Origin: Geobacter sp.
GTDB lineage: Bacteria; Desulfobacterota; Desulfuromonadia; Geobacterales; Pseudopelobacteraceae
NCBI GenBank assembly: GCA_003574895.1
Contig: PJFB01000001.1
Coordinates: 372,001 to 436,000 of the forward strand
Length of the DNA: 64,000 bases
Direction of reading: 5' to 3'
Part shown: positions 30,155-38,129 of the stretch, one piece after another
Numbering within the stretch: the first letter of the stretch is position 1
Layout: each line of letters opens with the position of its first letter
Translations under genes and position numbers: made by a program
The notes under the pieces: model-generated
The model's database searches: none
Told to the model about the DNA's origin: nothing
The model's input: the letters and a program-made list of their open reading frames with translations, nothing else

Positions 30155-32662
30155 ATGAACAACAGACAACTCAAGAAAAACCTGCTGCACGCCACTCTGA
30201 CCGATCTGCCACCCTTGGGCATGGACGTGCTTAGCCTGGTAAACGATTTTCGCCGCTATTACACCCACTCTCTGGGGCGCGACCGTCACTGCCGCTCGGC
30301 TCACTACGCCTATCAGGCCCTTGTGTTGATCCTGCGTGAAAGGTTGATGGAACGCTGGAAACAGACTCGCTACGCTTACGAGGAAAATGGCTGCAAGCAG
30401 GCCTATTACCTCTCCCTGGAGTTTCTCATGGGACGAGCCTTGGGCAATGCCATGCTCAACCTGGGTTTGGAGGAAAATGCAATCCTGGCCCTGCAATGCC
30501 TGGGGATGGAGTTGGAAGAACTGGACGATTGCGAGAACGATGCCGGATTGGGCAACGGGGGCCTGGGGCGGCTTGCCGCCTGCTTTCTCGATAGCTGCGC
30601 AACCTTGCAGCTTCCGGTGACCGGATATGGCATCCGCTACGATTACGGCATGTTCCGTCAGCAGATTGTCGATGGCGGACAGGTGGAAGAGCCGGATCAC
30701 TGGCTGCGCAACGGTAATCCATGGGAGATCGAGCGCCCCGAGTATACTCAACGGGTGCGCTTTGGCGGCCGTACCGAGTATCAGCGTGTCAGTGCCGGCA
30801 GTTTGTCGGTACGCTGGGTTGACACCAACGATGTTTTAGCAATCCCTTACGACATCCCGATTCCGGGGTATCAAAACAACACGGTCAACACCCTGCGCCT
30901 TTGGAAGGCAGCGGCCACCGACGAATTTGACCTGGGCGAGTTCAATGCCGGGCTTTACCCTGAATCTGTGGCTTCCAAGAATTCGGCCGAGCAGATTACC
31001 CTGGTGCTCTATCCAAACGACTCCAGTGAAAACGGCAAGGAACTGCGACTGCGCCAGCAGTACTTTCTGGCCTCGGCCAGTCTGCAGGATGTGTTGGCTC
31101 GCTGGGTGGGCATCCATGGCACCGATTTTACCGCTTTTGCGGATAAAAACGTCTTTCAGCTCAACGATACCCACCCCAGCTGTGCCGTGGCCGAGTTGAT
31201 GCGGCTCCTGATGGATGAGCATGGACTGGGATGGGATCGGGCCTGGGAGATCACTTCCCGCACCATGGCCTACACCAATCACACTCTGCTGCCGGAGGCG
31301 CTGGAAAAGTGGCCTGTACGGATCTTCCGACTGTTGCTGCCTCGGCTCCTGGATATTATCTTCGAGATCAACGCCCGCTTCCTGGCCGAGGTGGCCCGGC
31401 GCTGGCCCGGCGACAGCGAGCGGCTGCGGCGCATGTCCCTGATCGAGGAAGGGCACGAACCAATGGTGCGCATGGCCTATCTGGCCATCGTTGCCAGCTT
31501 CTCGGTCAACGGCGTGGCAGCCTTGCATTCGCGGCTGCTGGCCGAAGGCCTGTTCCGCGATTTTCATGAACTATGGCCCCATAAGTTCAACAACAAAACC
31601 AACGGCGTCACCCCACGCCGCTGGCTGGCACTGTGCAATCCGGGCTTGACCCGGCTATTGGACGACTCCATCGGTGCTGGATGGGAAGTGGACCTGGACA
31701 GGCTGCGCGGACTCCTGCCATTGGCCGAGGATAAGGACTTCCGCGAGCGCTGGCGCCAGGTAAAACAGGTTAACAAATTGCGCCTGGCGCAGCTTGTGGC
31801 CGACGAATGCGGAGTAGTATTCGACCCGAAGGCGCTCTTCGACGTGCAGGTCAAACGCATTCATGAGTACAAGCGCCAACTGCTGAATGTGCTGCACGTG
31901 ATCCATCTCTACGACCGCATAAAGCGTGGTGATACTGCCGACTGGACGCCCCGCTGCGTGCTCATCGGCGGCAAGGCGGCCCCTGGCTATTTCATGGCCA
32001 AACGCATCATCAAGCTGGTCAACAACGTGGCCAAGGTGATCAACGCCGATCCAATTGCCAGCCCCCTGCTAAAGGTGGCGTTCCTCCCGAATTATCGTGT
32101 TTCGGCCATGGAAACGATTGCACCAGGAACCGATCTGTCGGAGCAGATCTCCACTGCCGGTAAAGAGGCTTCCGGTACCGGTAACATGAAGTTCATGATG
32201 AACGGCGCCATCACCATCGGCACCCTGGATGGTGCCAACATCGAGATCCGCCAGGAGGTGGGCGAGGGGAACTTCTTCCTCTTCGGGCTGACCGCGGAAC
32301 AGGTGGAAGAGTGCCGGCACGGTTACGATCCTGCCGCCATCATCGCAGACGACGAAGAGTTGGCGCGGGTACTGCACCTACTGTTGAGCGGGCACTTCAA
32401 TCAGTTGGAACCCAGGATCTTCGATCCCATCGTGAACGCGATCACGAGCCCAAGCGATCCCTGGCTGATTGCCGGAGATTTTCGCAGCTACGTGGAGGCC
32501 CAGAAACATGCCGCTGAGCTCTACCGGGATACGGAAGCCTGGACGCAAATGAGCATCTGCAACACCGCTTGCAGCAGCCGATTTTCCACTGACCGCACAA
32601 TGCAGGAGTACAACAGCGAGATCTGGCATCTGACGCAGGTGTCGGCAAAACCGATAGACTAG
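30155..32662 (+). CDS. glgP: Glycogen phosphorylase
   Basis: Phosphorolyses alpha-1,4-glucan to glucose 1-phosphate. 835 aa, full family length. Seen: YYLSLEFLMGRALGNAM near residue 88, GLGNGGLGRLAACF at ~132, VKRIHEYKRQLLN at ~567, and the PLP segment EASGTGNMKFMMNGA with the PLP Lys near residue 680. AAGGAG lies 9 nt before the ATG. A 242-nt gap upstream contains nothing I recognise, so the gene is likely to have its own promoter. Glucose 1-phosphate could be passed to the phosphohexomutase at 19001. Confidence 0.95.
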   Translation: MNNRQLKKNLLHATLTDLPPLGMDVLSLVNDFRRYYTHSLGRDRHCRSAHYAYQALVLILRERLMERWKQTRYAYEENGCKQAYYLSLEFLMGRALGNAMLNLGLEENAILALQCLGMELEELDDCENDAGLGNGGLGRLAACFLDSCATLQLPVTGYGIRYDYGMFRQQIVDGGQVEEPDHWLRNGNPWEIERPEYTQRVRFGGRTEYQRVSAGSLSVRWVDTNDVLAIPYDIPIPGYQNNTVNTLRLWKAAATDEFDLGEFNAGLYPESVASKNSAEQITLVLYPNDSSENGKELRLRQQYFLASASLQDVLARWVGIHGTDFTAFADKNVFQLNDTHPSCAVAELMRLLMDEHGLGWDRAWEITSRTMAYTNHTLLPEALEKWPVRIFRLLLPRLLDIIFEINARFLAEVARRWPGDSERLRRMSLIEEGHEPMVRMAYLAIVASFSVNGVAALHSRLLAEGLFRDFHELWPHKFNNKTNGVTPRRWLALCNPGLTRLLDDSIGAGWEVDLDRLRGLLPLAEDKDFRERWRQVKQVNKLRLAQLVADECGVVFDPKALFDVQVKRIHEYKRQLLNVLHVIHLYDRIKRGDTADWTPRCVLIGGKAAPGYFMAKRIIKLVNNVAKVINADPIASPLLKVAFLPNYRVSAMETIAPGTDLSEQISTAGKEASGTGNMKFMMNGAITIGTLDGANIEIRQEVGEGNFFLFGLTAEQVEECRHGYDPAAIIADDEELARVLHLLLSGHFNQLEPRIFDPIVNAITSPSDPWLIAGDFRSYVEAQKHAAELYRDTEAWTQMSICNTACSSRFSTDRTMQEYNSEIWHLTQVSAKPID

Positions 32663-32887
32663 CGATTTGATTGGAACCGATTCACAGCCAGTCTTGTCTT
32701 CCCTGGAGACAAGCGGGCCTGAAGGAGAGGGTGAGCGAAGGACGGATGGGGAACAACAGCACTATATGACTCAACGCTGCCTCTTCACTTGGTCCTCTCT
32801 CTCTCGGGGGGAGTGGTTCGATCAGCATCGGCAGCGGAGTCCTCTGCCAGCACCATTCAACTGGACATTACTTGATTGGAGAAATAC

Positions 32888-33706
32888 GTGCAAAAGGGAA
32901 CCGAGCCTTGGGTCGTTATTACAACCATAACAGGCGTGGCGACTCAGTTAGTGGGTTTCTTCTCTTTGTACCACTCGGCCAAAGGATCCCCAGTTGCCTG
33001 TTTGCTGGCATTTTCATTACTCAGCCCCCTTGCCGGAGGCATTGTCTGGCAGTATCTGAACAAGGTTAATGGGTGGCGTTTCCATCTGGGCGGACCGGGC
33101 AACGAACCATATGGGGTTTATGCGGCAATCTGGGGTGCGATTACGGTCCTGCCGGTCATATTCTCAGTCAGGATCGTCACCGGTCGCATTGAAATCAACA
33201 GCATTTTCGCTGTGGCACAATGGTTTGTTTCACGGGATTGTGCGCTGGTCTTTGTCTGTGCCGTTTTGGCTGCCCTGTTGGCGGTTGTTGTTTACGGTGG
33301 CCAAAGTAGCGCGGGTCTGCGTTCGATCATCACGGCCAAAGGTTGGAGTTACGAGCGGACTGAGCAGGCCATGATCGTAATCTGGTCGTGCGCCTTGTCG
33401 GTAGCGTCGACCCTGGCCATACTGATTTTCGGAGGGCCTGCCGCGCCGCTCAAATCAATGCCGTACTCGCTCTTGTACGCCGCTCCAACCATTGTAAGTA
33501 CTGTCCTGTGCCTACTTGTTCTCTCCGCTTACTTCGGCCTATACGATTATTTGAATCTGGATCAAAAGGCGCAAATCCGAGGACTGATCGCTGGATTCGC
33601 CCTTCGTTTCGGATTGTTCTGGGGTACCTGGCTCGCCATCGACTCCAGTAACTTTGATATAATATTGGACATGTTGAAAATTTATGCGACCAAGCCGTTT
33701 TCATGA
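32888..33706 (+). CDS. Multi-pass membrane protein of unknown function
   Basis: 272 aa with about six hydrophobic segments (around 14-30, 36-54, 80-98, 116-136, 160-180 and 195-220, with another near the C-terminus). No family is recognised. Start GTG at 32888 is chosen because TTGGAG lies 6 nt upstream; a TTG at 32876 would add four residues. A 225-nt spacer separates it from glgP, containing a small 7-bp hairpin (32693-32713) but no clear promoter. Convergent with the minus-strand island that follows. Confidence 0.6.
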   Translation: MQKGTEPWVVITTITGVATQLVGFFSLYHSAKGSPVACLLAFSLLSPLAGGIVWQYLNKVNGWRFHLGGPGNEPYGVYAAIWGAITVLPVIFSVRIVTGRIEINSIFAVAQWFVSRDCALVFVCAVLAALLAVVVYGGQSSAGLRSIITAKGWSYERTEQAMIVIWSCALSVASTLAILIFGGPAAPLKSMPYSLLYAAPTIVSTVLCLLVLSAYFGLYDYLNLDQKAQIRGLIAGFALRFGLFWGTWLAIDSSNFDIILDMLKIYATKPFS

Positions 33707-33787
33707 GAGGCTGGGAGGGGGAGCTGCTCACCGATATCGAAGGGATATTGGCGCTACATGTCATCCCCGCTCCCTGGTTCAGCACAG

Positions 33788-34249
33788 CTACTTGCAAACC
33801 TCCAAAATAATCTTCAATTCAGCATCCAGTACCTTTGGCGGTACTGCAGCCAAGTTGCTCTCGGCGATTCCCAGTCTTGCGGCATAAAATCTCTGGAACC
33901 CCACTATTCCAGGTACCGGCTTCCTGTCTCGATGTGAAATAATCTTTACCACTCCGACCTTGGCATTGAGCTTTAACGCCCGGACATCAACCTCTACGAG
34001 GTCATTGTGGGATAGCTTTTCCTTTTTGCAGGCGAGAGGTTTTTCGTTGTCGTCGAAAAAGGCAAAATAGACCTCCAGGGTCTGCGCGGTGGGATTGACG
34101 ACCTGGAAAACGGTGTAGCCGTTTCTCAGGTCGTAGGTGCCAACCAGATAATCGCTAAAGGCTCCGTTTTCCTGGGCTTTTGCAGCGGTTGATGCAAGGC
34201 ATGTCATTCCAAGGAACAAGCAAATAATAAATGTTAATTTCCTGAACAT
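33788..34249 (-). CDS. Exported protein of unknown function
   Basis: 153 aa with a clear signal peptide (FRKLTFIICLFLGMTCLASTAAKA, cleaved near AKA-QE). The mature part is a small beta-rich domain (DYLVGTYDLRNGYTVFQVVNPT) with two Cys. Start 34249 has AAGGAGG at 8 nt; the longer frame to 34273 would put a charged stretch before the signal. Second gene of a minus-strand pair with the 102-aa gene 46 nt upstream. The phrase NGYTVFQVVNPTAQTLEVYFAFFD suggests a fibronectin/Ig-like surface or sensory domain, but I do not recognise a family. Confidence 0.7.
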   Translation of the reverse strand: MFRKLTFIICLFLGMTCLASTAAKAQENGAFSDYLVGTYDLRNGYTVFQVVNPTAQTLEVYFAFFDDNEKPLACKKEKLSHNDLVEVDVRALKLNAKVGVVKIISHRDRKPVPGIVGFQRFYAARLGIAESNLAAVPPKVLDAELKIILEVCK

Positions 34250-34295
34250 GGCAATATCCTCCTTTTTAATCAAGCTGACTGCGTTGTCAATGGTT

Positions 34296-34604
34296 TCATT
34301 CCCCTTCGCCTACCGGTTCTGTTGAGCCTGTTCCCAAGAACCCCCGGCCCTGGGCAAAGTAAACCGTGATTGGTTTTTCATTTCTTAATACATCGAGTAC
34401 GTTCTCAAACATCGCCGAAGGCATATGCATCAGGATCGTGCCGCCCGCATTGGAGTCTGCTTCGAAGAACATGCCCGGATCATTGAACCGGACATAGGCA
34501 ACCACCTTTCCTGATGCGTCATAGAGGGCAATCTGTGCCCGGTTCGTTTGATAGCCGTCTGGTCCGCCATAAAATAAGATGTGATAGTTTTTTACTTCAG
34601 CCAT
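34296..34604 (-). CDS. Small protein of unknown function
   Basis: 102 aa, no signal peptide or membrane segment. Predicted alternating beta strands (NYHILFYGG, RAQIALYDASGKVVAYVRF) and a helix (MPSAMFENVLDVLRNEKP) suggest a compact alpha/beta domain. Start 34604 has AAAGGAG at 7 nt; the frame upstream to 34688 is AT-rich and not protein-like. First gene of a likely two-gene transcript with the exported 153-aa protein. Confidence 0.65.
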   Translation of the reverse strand: MAEVKNYHILFYGGPDGYQTNRAQIALYDASGKVVAYVRFNDPGMFFEADSNAGGTILMHMPSAMFENVLDVLRNEKPITVYFAQGRGFLGTGSTEPVGEGE

Positions 34605-34795
34605 GATTAAACTCCTTTCTTTAGTTGTGTTTACACCCATCAAACTCATTAAACATAAGACATATCTAATGTTAATAATTAAAATCATATAATAAGTGTA
34701 GGGGTTGTCAAACAGGTTTTATCGAATATTTTTTCTGCGCAGGACGTCAATTCAAAAATAAACGGTAGGCCTAGCTGGAAGTAAAAGTGATTTTA

Positions 34796-35851
34796 TTATG
34801 GGTTGGAGATACTGATGGGGCCAAATATCGAATAAGATTCGATGCGGGAAAATTTCAATGCTGCATCCTGTGTGAACCAGACGAGATAGGCTATTTCGCC
34901 CCATCCCATCCTGTACGCATAATTGTTTGCATCCTTGTGCAGGTAGCTGGAAAACAGATACTCCCCGCCCATTGCCGTTATCTCTGCCAGGGTCAATTCT
35001 TTAAGGGTAGGAGCAGGTTTTGTTGCGAATTTGAAGACAACATCGGTAAATCTTCTGGTTTGGCTGAACGGGTTGATGCGGAAAAAAAGTTGGTCGCCCT
35101 TTTTCCCGAGAATAACTGTGGCAGGTGCGAAAAGCGCCAGATGTGACGCATTGTCCAGCGAATTTGCCTTCTGGAAGTCGATGGCGCCATAACCGGATTT
35201 GTAGGGATCATATCCGGTGGGATAGTTTGCGGCAGTTGACCGGAGCGCGGCTTTTACGTCAAACCAGTTCCAGGATGGGTGCCGAAATTTCAGGCAGGCC
35301 ATCAGACCTGCCAACTGTGCGGTCACGGCTGACGGCGTAGTGCCTTGCCCCTTGCCATGCATGTAATCGGTTGGCACGCCGAACTCAATGCCTCCGCCGG
35401 TTGTGCCGCCGATCCTGTTGACAGTGACAAATGCCGCTGGTGGCGGTGCGCTCGGCAGTTGGGATTTTCGCGGCTCGTAGGCATACACATGCGCCATGCC
35501 ATTTGTAGCCAGCTGCTGATATCCCATCGAATCATAGAGATAATTCCAGCCGGAAAAACTTGATGACAGGAGCGTTGCCCCGACAGCTCTGGCATCTGTC
35601 ACGAATTTATCAGGTGAAAGGTATTGCCTGCCGTTATCAGGCGATGAAGGTGTAACCACAACCTCCGACAAGCTCAATCCCGCGTCTATTACCGCCCCCT
35701 TGGCGTTATTAAGCCCATGGGACGTATTGATTCGCAGCCTGACCGGCTGGGCGGCTCCGGCGAAATGGGACAGACACAGGCAGGCAACTGCCGTCAGTAC
35801 CGGAAGACATCTTTTTAGTAATGTCGGATTACATAAACTCACTGGAACCAC
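34796..35851 (-). CDS. Exported subtilase-like (S8) protein, probably without catalytic activity
   Basis: 351 aa with signal peptide (LPVLTAVACLCLSHFAGAA). The middle resembles the C-terminal half of a subtilisin domain: GQGTTPSAVTAQLAGLMACL stands where GTSxxxPxVAG is expected and is followed by HPSWNWFDVKAALRSTA and GYGAID, normal neighbours of the catalytic Ser. The Ser position reads Thr and the Pro is displaced. VIDAG may mark the Asp strand; no HGTHVAG His motif is visible. I infer a degenerate or repurposed peptidase fold. Start is uncertain: GTG at 35851, or GTG at 35842 with GGGTGG upstream. Confidence 0.5.
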   Translation of the reverse strand: MVPVSLCNPTLLKRCLPVLTAVACLCLSHFAGAAQPVRLRINTSHGLNNAKGAVIDAGLSLSEVVVTPSSPDNGRQYLSPDKFVTDARAVGATLLSSSFSGWNYLYDSMGYQQLATNGMAHVYAYEPRKSQLPSAPPPAAFVTVNRIGGTTGGGIEFGVPTDYMHGKGQGTTPSAVTAQLAGLMACLKFRHPSWNWFDVKAALRSTAANYPTGYDPYKSGYGAIDFQKANSLDNASHLALFAPATVILGKKGDQLFFRINPFSQTRRFTDVVFKFATKPAPTLKELTLAEITAMGGEYLFSSYLHKDANNYAYRMGWGEIAYLVWFTQDAALKFSRIESYSIFGPISISNP

Positions 35852-35874
35852 CCGAAGCTGAAAGGATCTTAAAG

Positions 35875-36180
35875 CTATTTGCGGCGTTTGAAGTAGAATG
35901 TCGGGTTGTTCGGTTTACCCAAAACAGCCACCAATTCCCATCCATTTACCCCAAGTTTGTCCAGCTGCTGCTCCAGTACGAACGGTTCATGGCCAAAGGC
36001 CCCAGTGGTTTCTTTTCGCAATGCGGTATTGCCAGTCGCCTTAAAATTCATGTTGTTCGCATCCGACACAACAAGATACTCCCATTTTTCACCTGAACCA
36101 CTTTCATCGGTGTGGCTTTCGGCATTGACAATGGCTGCCGAGAAAACAGCAATAATTACAATAAAGATTGCTTGTCTCAT
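35875..36180 (-). CDS. Exported DUF4177-like small protein
   Basis: 101 aa: signal peptide (MRQAIFIVIIAVFSAAIVNA), then a domain with KWEYLVV and LEQQLDKLGVNGWELVAV, the pattern of DUF4177 (WEY...LN.LG..GWELV). Function of that domain is not known. Start 36180 has GGGGA upstream; the longer frame to 36369 overlaps the next gene and is not protein-like. It ends 24 nt before the subtilase-like gene and begins 13 nt after the 230-aa gene, so all three are likely co-transcribed. Confidence 0.7.
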   Translation of the reverse strand: MRQAIFIVIIAVFSAAIVNAESHTDESGSGEKWEYLVVSDANNMNFKATGNTALRKETTGAFGHEPFVLEQQLDKLGVNGWELVAVLGKPNNPTFYFKRRK

Positions 36181-36193
36181 CAAAATCCCCATT

Positions 36194-36886
36194 CTATGTA
36201 CCCAGATCCTTAGCCAGGTCTCGTATTTCCATTGCTGCCTCTGTAGCCCGTTCTTCCATCCTCTCGAATTCCGGTCCGTATTCCGCCAGCAAAGCCGCTG
36301 CATCCGGAACATTTTGCGGATACATGGCACCGCCATTGCCCAATGTGTCCTGCACGTCCCGCAACGCATCCTCCAGGCACTTCAGCATCTGGTCCGAGCT
36401 GTTTGCAATCGCAAAATCTTCATAGGCCAGCTTGTCCAGGCGCTCGCCAAGTTCCATTTCCTTTTCAGGTGAGCCTAACCCCAACAGGGAAAAAATCTTG
36501 GCAAACCCGGCCGCTGTGGCCGAACCGCTGATCCTGGTTCCGTGTTCCCGAACTTTACTACAGTGGGTGCGCAGGTCGTCAATGCGATTACGCAGAAACT
36601 GTGCCTCGGTCTTGGACTTGATGAAGTAGTCGTTGAACCTGGCCAATTCGGTTCCCTGCGTATCGGTGGCAATGGCAAAGCGAAAGTTCGTCAAAACAGC
36701 CGACGTCTGTTTGATAACAAAAAGGCTCTTCCCCAACTCCTGGACCATCTTCCGCAAATCGTTTTGGACTTCCGGATGTTTAGTTTTCAGGTAGTCTTTA
36801 CCGCTTTTGACCGCTTCAGCAATCGCAGTGACGCTCTTGATCCCATCCGCGACAAGAGTTAATCCATCGACAACGTCTTTTAACAT
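36194..36886 (-). CDS. Helical protein of unknown function
   Basis: 230 aa, almost entirely predicted alpha-helix with heptad-like repeats. N-terminal amphipathic stretch (MLKDVVDGLTLVADGIKSVTAIAEAVKSG), long helices to residue ~130, a short hydrophobic Gly-rich hinge (SGSATAAGFAKIFSLLGLG, ~121-139), then two acidic helices. No signal peptide. The hinge between long helices recalls pore-forming or membrane-remodelling helical bundles, but this is only a resemblance. GGAGG lies 5 nt before the ATG. It follows the transglutaminase-like gene by 24 nt on the same strand. Confidence 0.6.
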   Translation of the reverse strand: MLKDVVDGLTLVADGIKSVTAIAEAVKSGKDYLKTKHPEVQNDLRKMVQELGKSLFVIKQTSAVLTNFRFAIATDTQGTELARFNDYFIKSKTEAQFLRNRIDDLRTHCSKVREHGTRISGSATAAGFAKIFSLLGLGSPEKEMELGERLDKLAYEDFAIANSSDQMLKCLEDALRDVQDTLGNGGAMYPQNVPDAAALLAEYGPEFERMEERATEAAMEIRDLAKDLGT

Positions 36887-36910
36887 GGCGACCTCCGTGT
36901 TGACACACTG

Positions 36911-37510
36911 CTACAGGGATTGGGGCAAATCCAGCCACAATTCGCTTAAGTTTGTGTACCTCTTCAGGCTGTTGACCACGCTGCCTACCGGCGCAGCAAA
37001 AATCGCTTCATAGATGAATTCATCGGCCAATGGGTCCATGGCAAAGGCAAGCTGCTCTTTTTGTGTGTTGAATTGAGCATTGATCCCGTTGGTGTTGCCC
37101 CGCGCATCGACGCGCATCCATTTGTCCAGGGTCGCAAGATAAATGGCATTGAACCCGTGTAACACCGGCTCATTATTGTCAGGTGGGTCCAGACGTAAAA
37201 CCTGGTAGCAAAATCCGGCCGGGATATGGACCGCCCGGAGCAAGGCGGCCAGAAGGTGGCTTTTGGCAAAGCAGATTCCGGTGCCGTGACTGAGCACTTC
37301 ACTGGCAGTGCAGGTCACAATGTCGAGTCCGGCATCATGGGAGTGGGGAATGGCGTCCCGCACCCATTCGTACAAACAGCGGGCCTTGGCAACTTCATCC
37401 GCCAGCGACTGTGTAAGTTCGATAGCCTTCTGCCGGACACTCGGGGTCTGCCAATCGACAATCGCGTCGGAACCCAAATATTCATCCATATCATCTGATT
37501 CAGGATACAT
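36911..37510 (-). CDS. Transglutaminase-like cysteine protease/amidase
   Basis: 199 aa, cytoplasmic (no signal peptide). The Cys-His-Asp triad of the transglutaminase-like fold is present: Cys80 in GTGICFAKSHLLAALLR, His118 in VLHGFNAIYL, Asp135 in WMRVDARGN. Bacterial members cleave or rearrange peptide bonds or amides; the substrate here is unknown. GAGGAG precedes the ATG by only 3 nt, so a slightly different start cannot be excluded. Next to the helical 230-aa protein, 24 nt away, which may be its partner or substrate. Confidence 0.75.
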   Translation of the reverse strand: MYPESDDMDEYLGSDAIVDWQTPSVRQKAIELTQSLADEVAKARCLYEWVRDAIPHSHDAGLDIVTCTASEVLSHGTGICFAKSHLLAALLRAVHIPAGFCYQVLRLDPPDNNEPVLHGFNAIYLATLDKWMRVDARGNTNGINAQFNTQKEQLAFAMDPLADEFIYEAIFAAPVGSVVNSLKRYTNLSELWLDLPQSL

Positions 37511-37582
37511 ATTCTCCTCGGTTGCACATCATGTGGTCTCTAATAAACAGTTATCTTGAACAATATCCGGGTACAAAGCAAA

Positions 37583-38050
37583 TCAGGAATTTTCAAACAC
37601 AGCTTTCCGGTATTTATACAGTAAGTCTGGATCTTCAATCGAACCGTGATGATGGACCTGTCGCCAGCGGCCTGTTATTAACCTGAATATCCTGGTTGTT
37701 CTTATAGCCATGGCAAGTTCTGTGGCGCCCTTCCTGAATTTCCCGCGCTCTCTCCCGACTACATAGAATATTTCATCGGTCGCATGAAGGCTGTAATCGT
37801 AAAACTCGAAGTAATATTCAGACTGGCTGCTGAAAAGCCGTTCATACACGGCTTTGATTTCATCCCATCCGCGCTTGATGCCGCCAAGAGGGTTGTCCAT
37901 GACAACCTCATCGGTTTGCGCCCAATTTTGCGCCATTTTTTCCATATCCCTGCTGTTGAGTGCTTCATAGAATCCGGATAAGGCCAGTATAATTGGCGTC
38001 AGAGTACTTTTCTCTTCATTCCCTGTGATAGGATTGTTTTCTGTTACCAT
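37583..38050 (-). CDS. SnoaL/NTF2-like domain protein
   Basis: 155 aa, soluble. The central sequence (LSGFYEALNSRDMEKMAQNWAQTDEVVMDNPLGG, split as a helix then strand; then GWDEIKAVYERLF and WRQVHHHGS) fits the NTF2-like cone fold with a C-terminal His-rich strand, common in DUF4440/SnoaL stress or ketosteroid-isomerase-like proteins. No catalytic role can be assigned. GGAGGT lies 5 nt before the ATG. It lies 72 nt upstream of the transglutaminase-like gene and just downstream of the ompA terminator, so it may start the transcription unit. Confidence 0.7.
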   Translation of the reverse strand: MVTENNPITGNEEKSTLTPIILALSGFYEALNSRDMEKMAQNWAQTDEVVMDNPLGGIKRGWDEIKAVYERLFSSQSEYYFEFYDYSLHATDEIFYVVGRERGKFRKGATELAMAIRTTRIFRLITGRWRQVHHHGSIEDPDLLYKYRKAVFENS

Positions 38051-38067
38051 TGCTTACCTCCCCGGAT

Positions 38068-38111
38068 AAGAAAAGAGCCCCGGCATGATTGCAAACCGGG
38101 GCTCTTTTCTT
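38068..38111. terminator. Terminator after ompA
   Basis: Perfect 16-bp stem (38068-38083 with 38096-38111), 12-nt loop, A- and T-rich outer arms. On the minus strand it ends the ompA transcript. Confidence 0.88.
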
Positions 38112-38129
38112 CATGTGATGGCTGAACTT

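Noticed and set aside
32716-32820. Intergenic repeat element after glgP
   Set aside because: GC-rich purine and pyrimidine stretches recall degraded dispersed repeats, as do those at 42855-42890, but the two do not match each other well enough to call a family.
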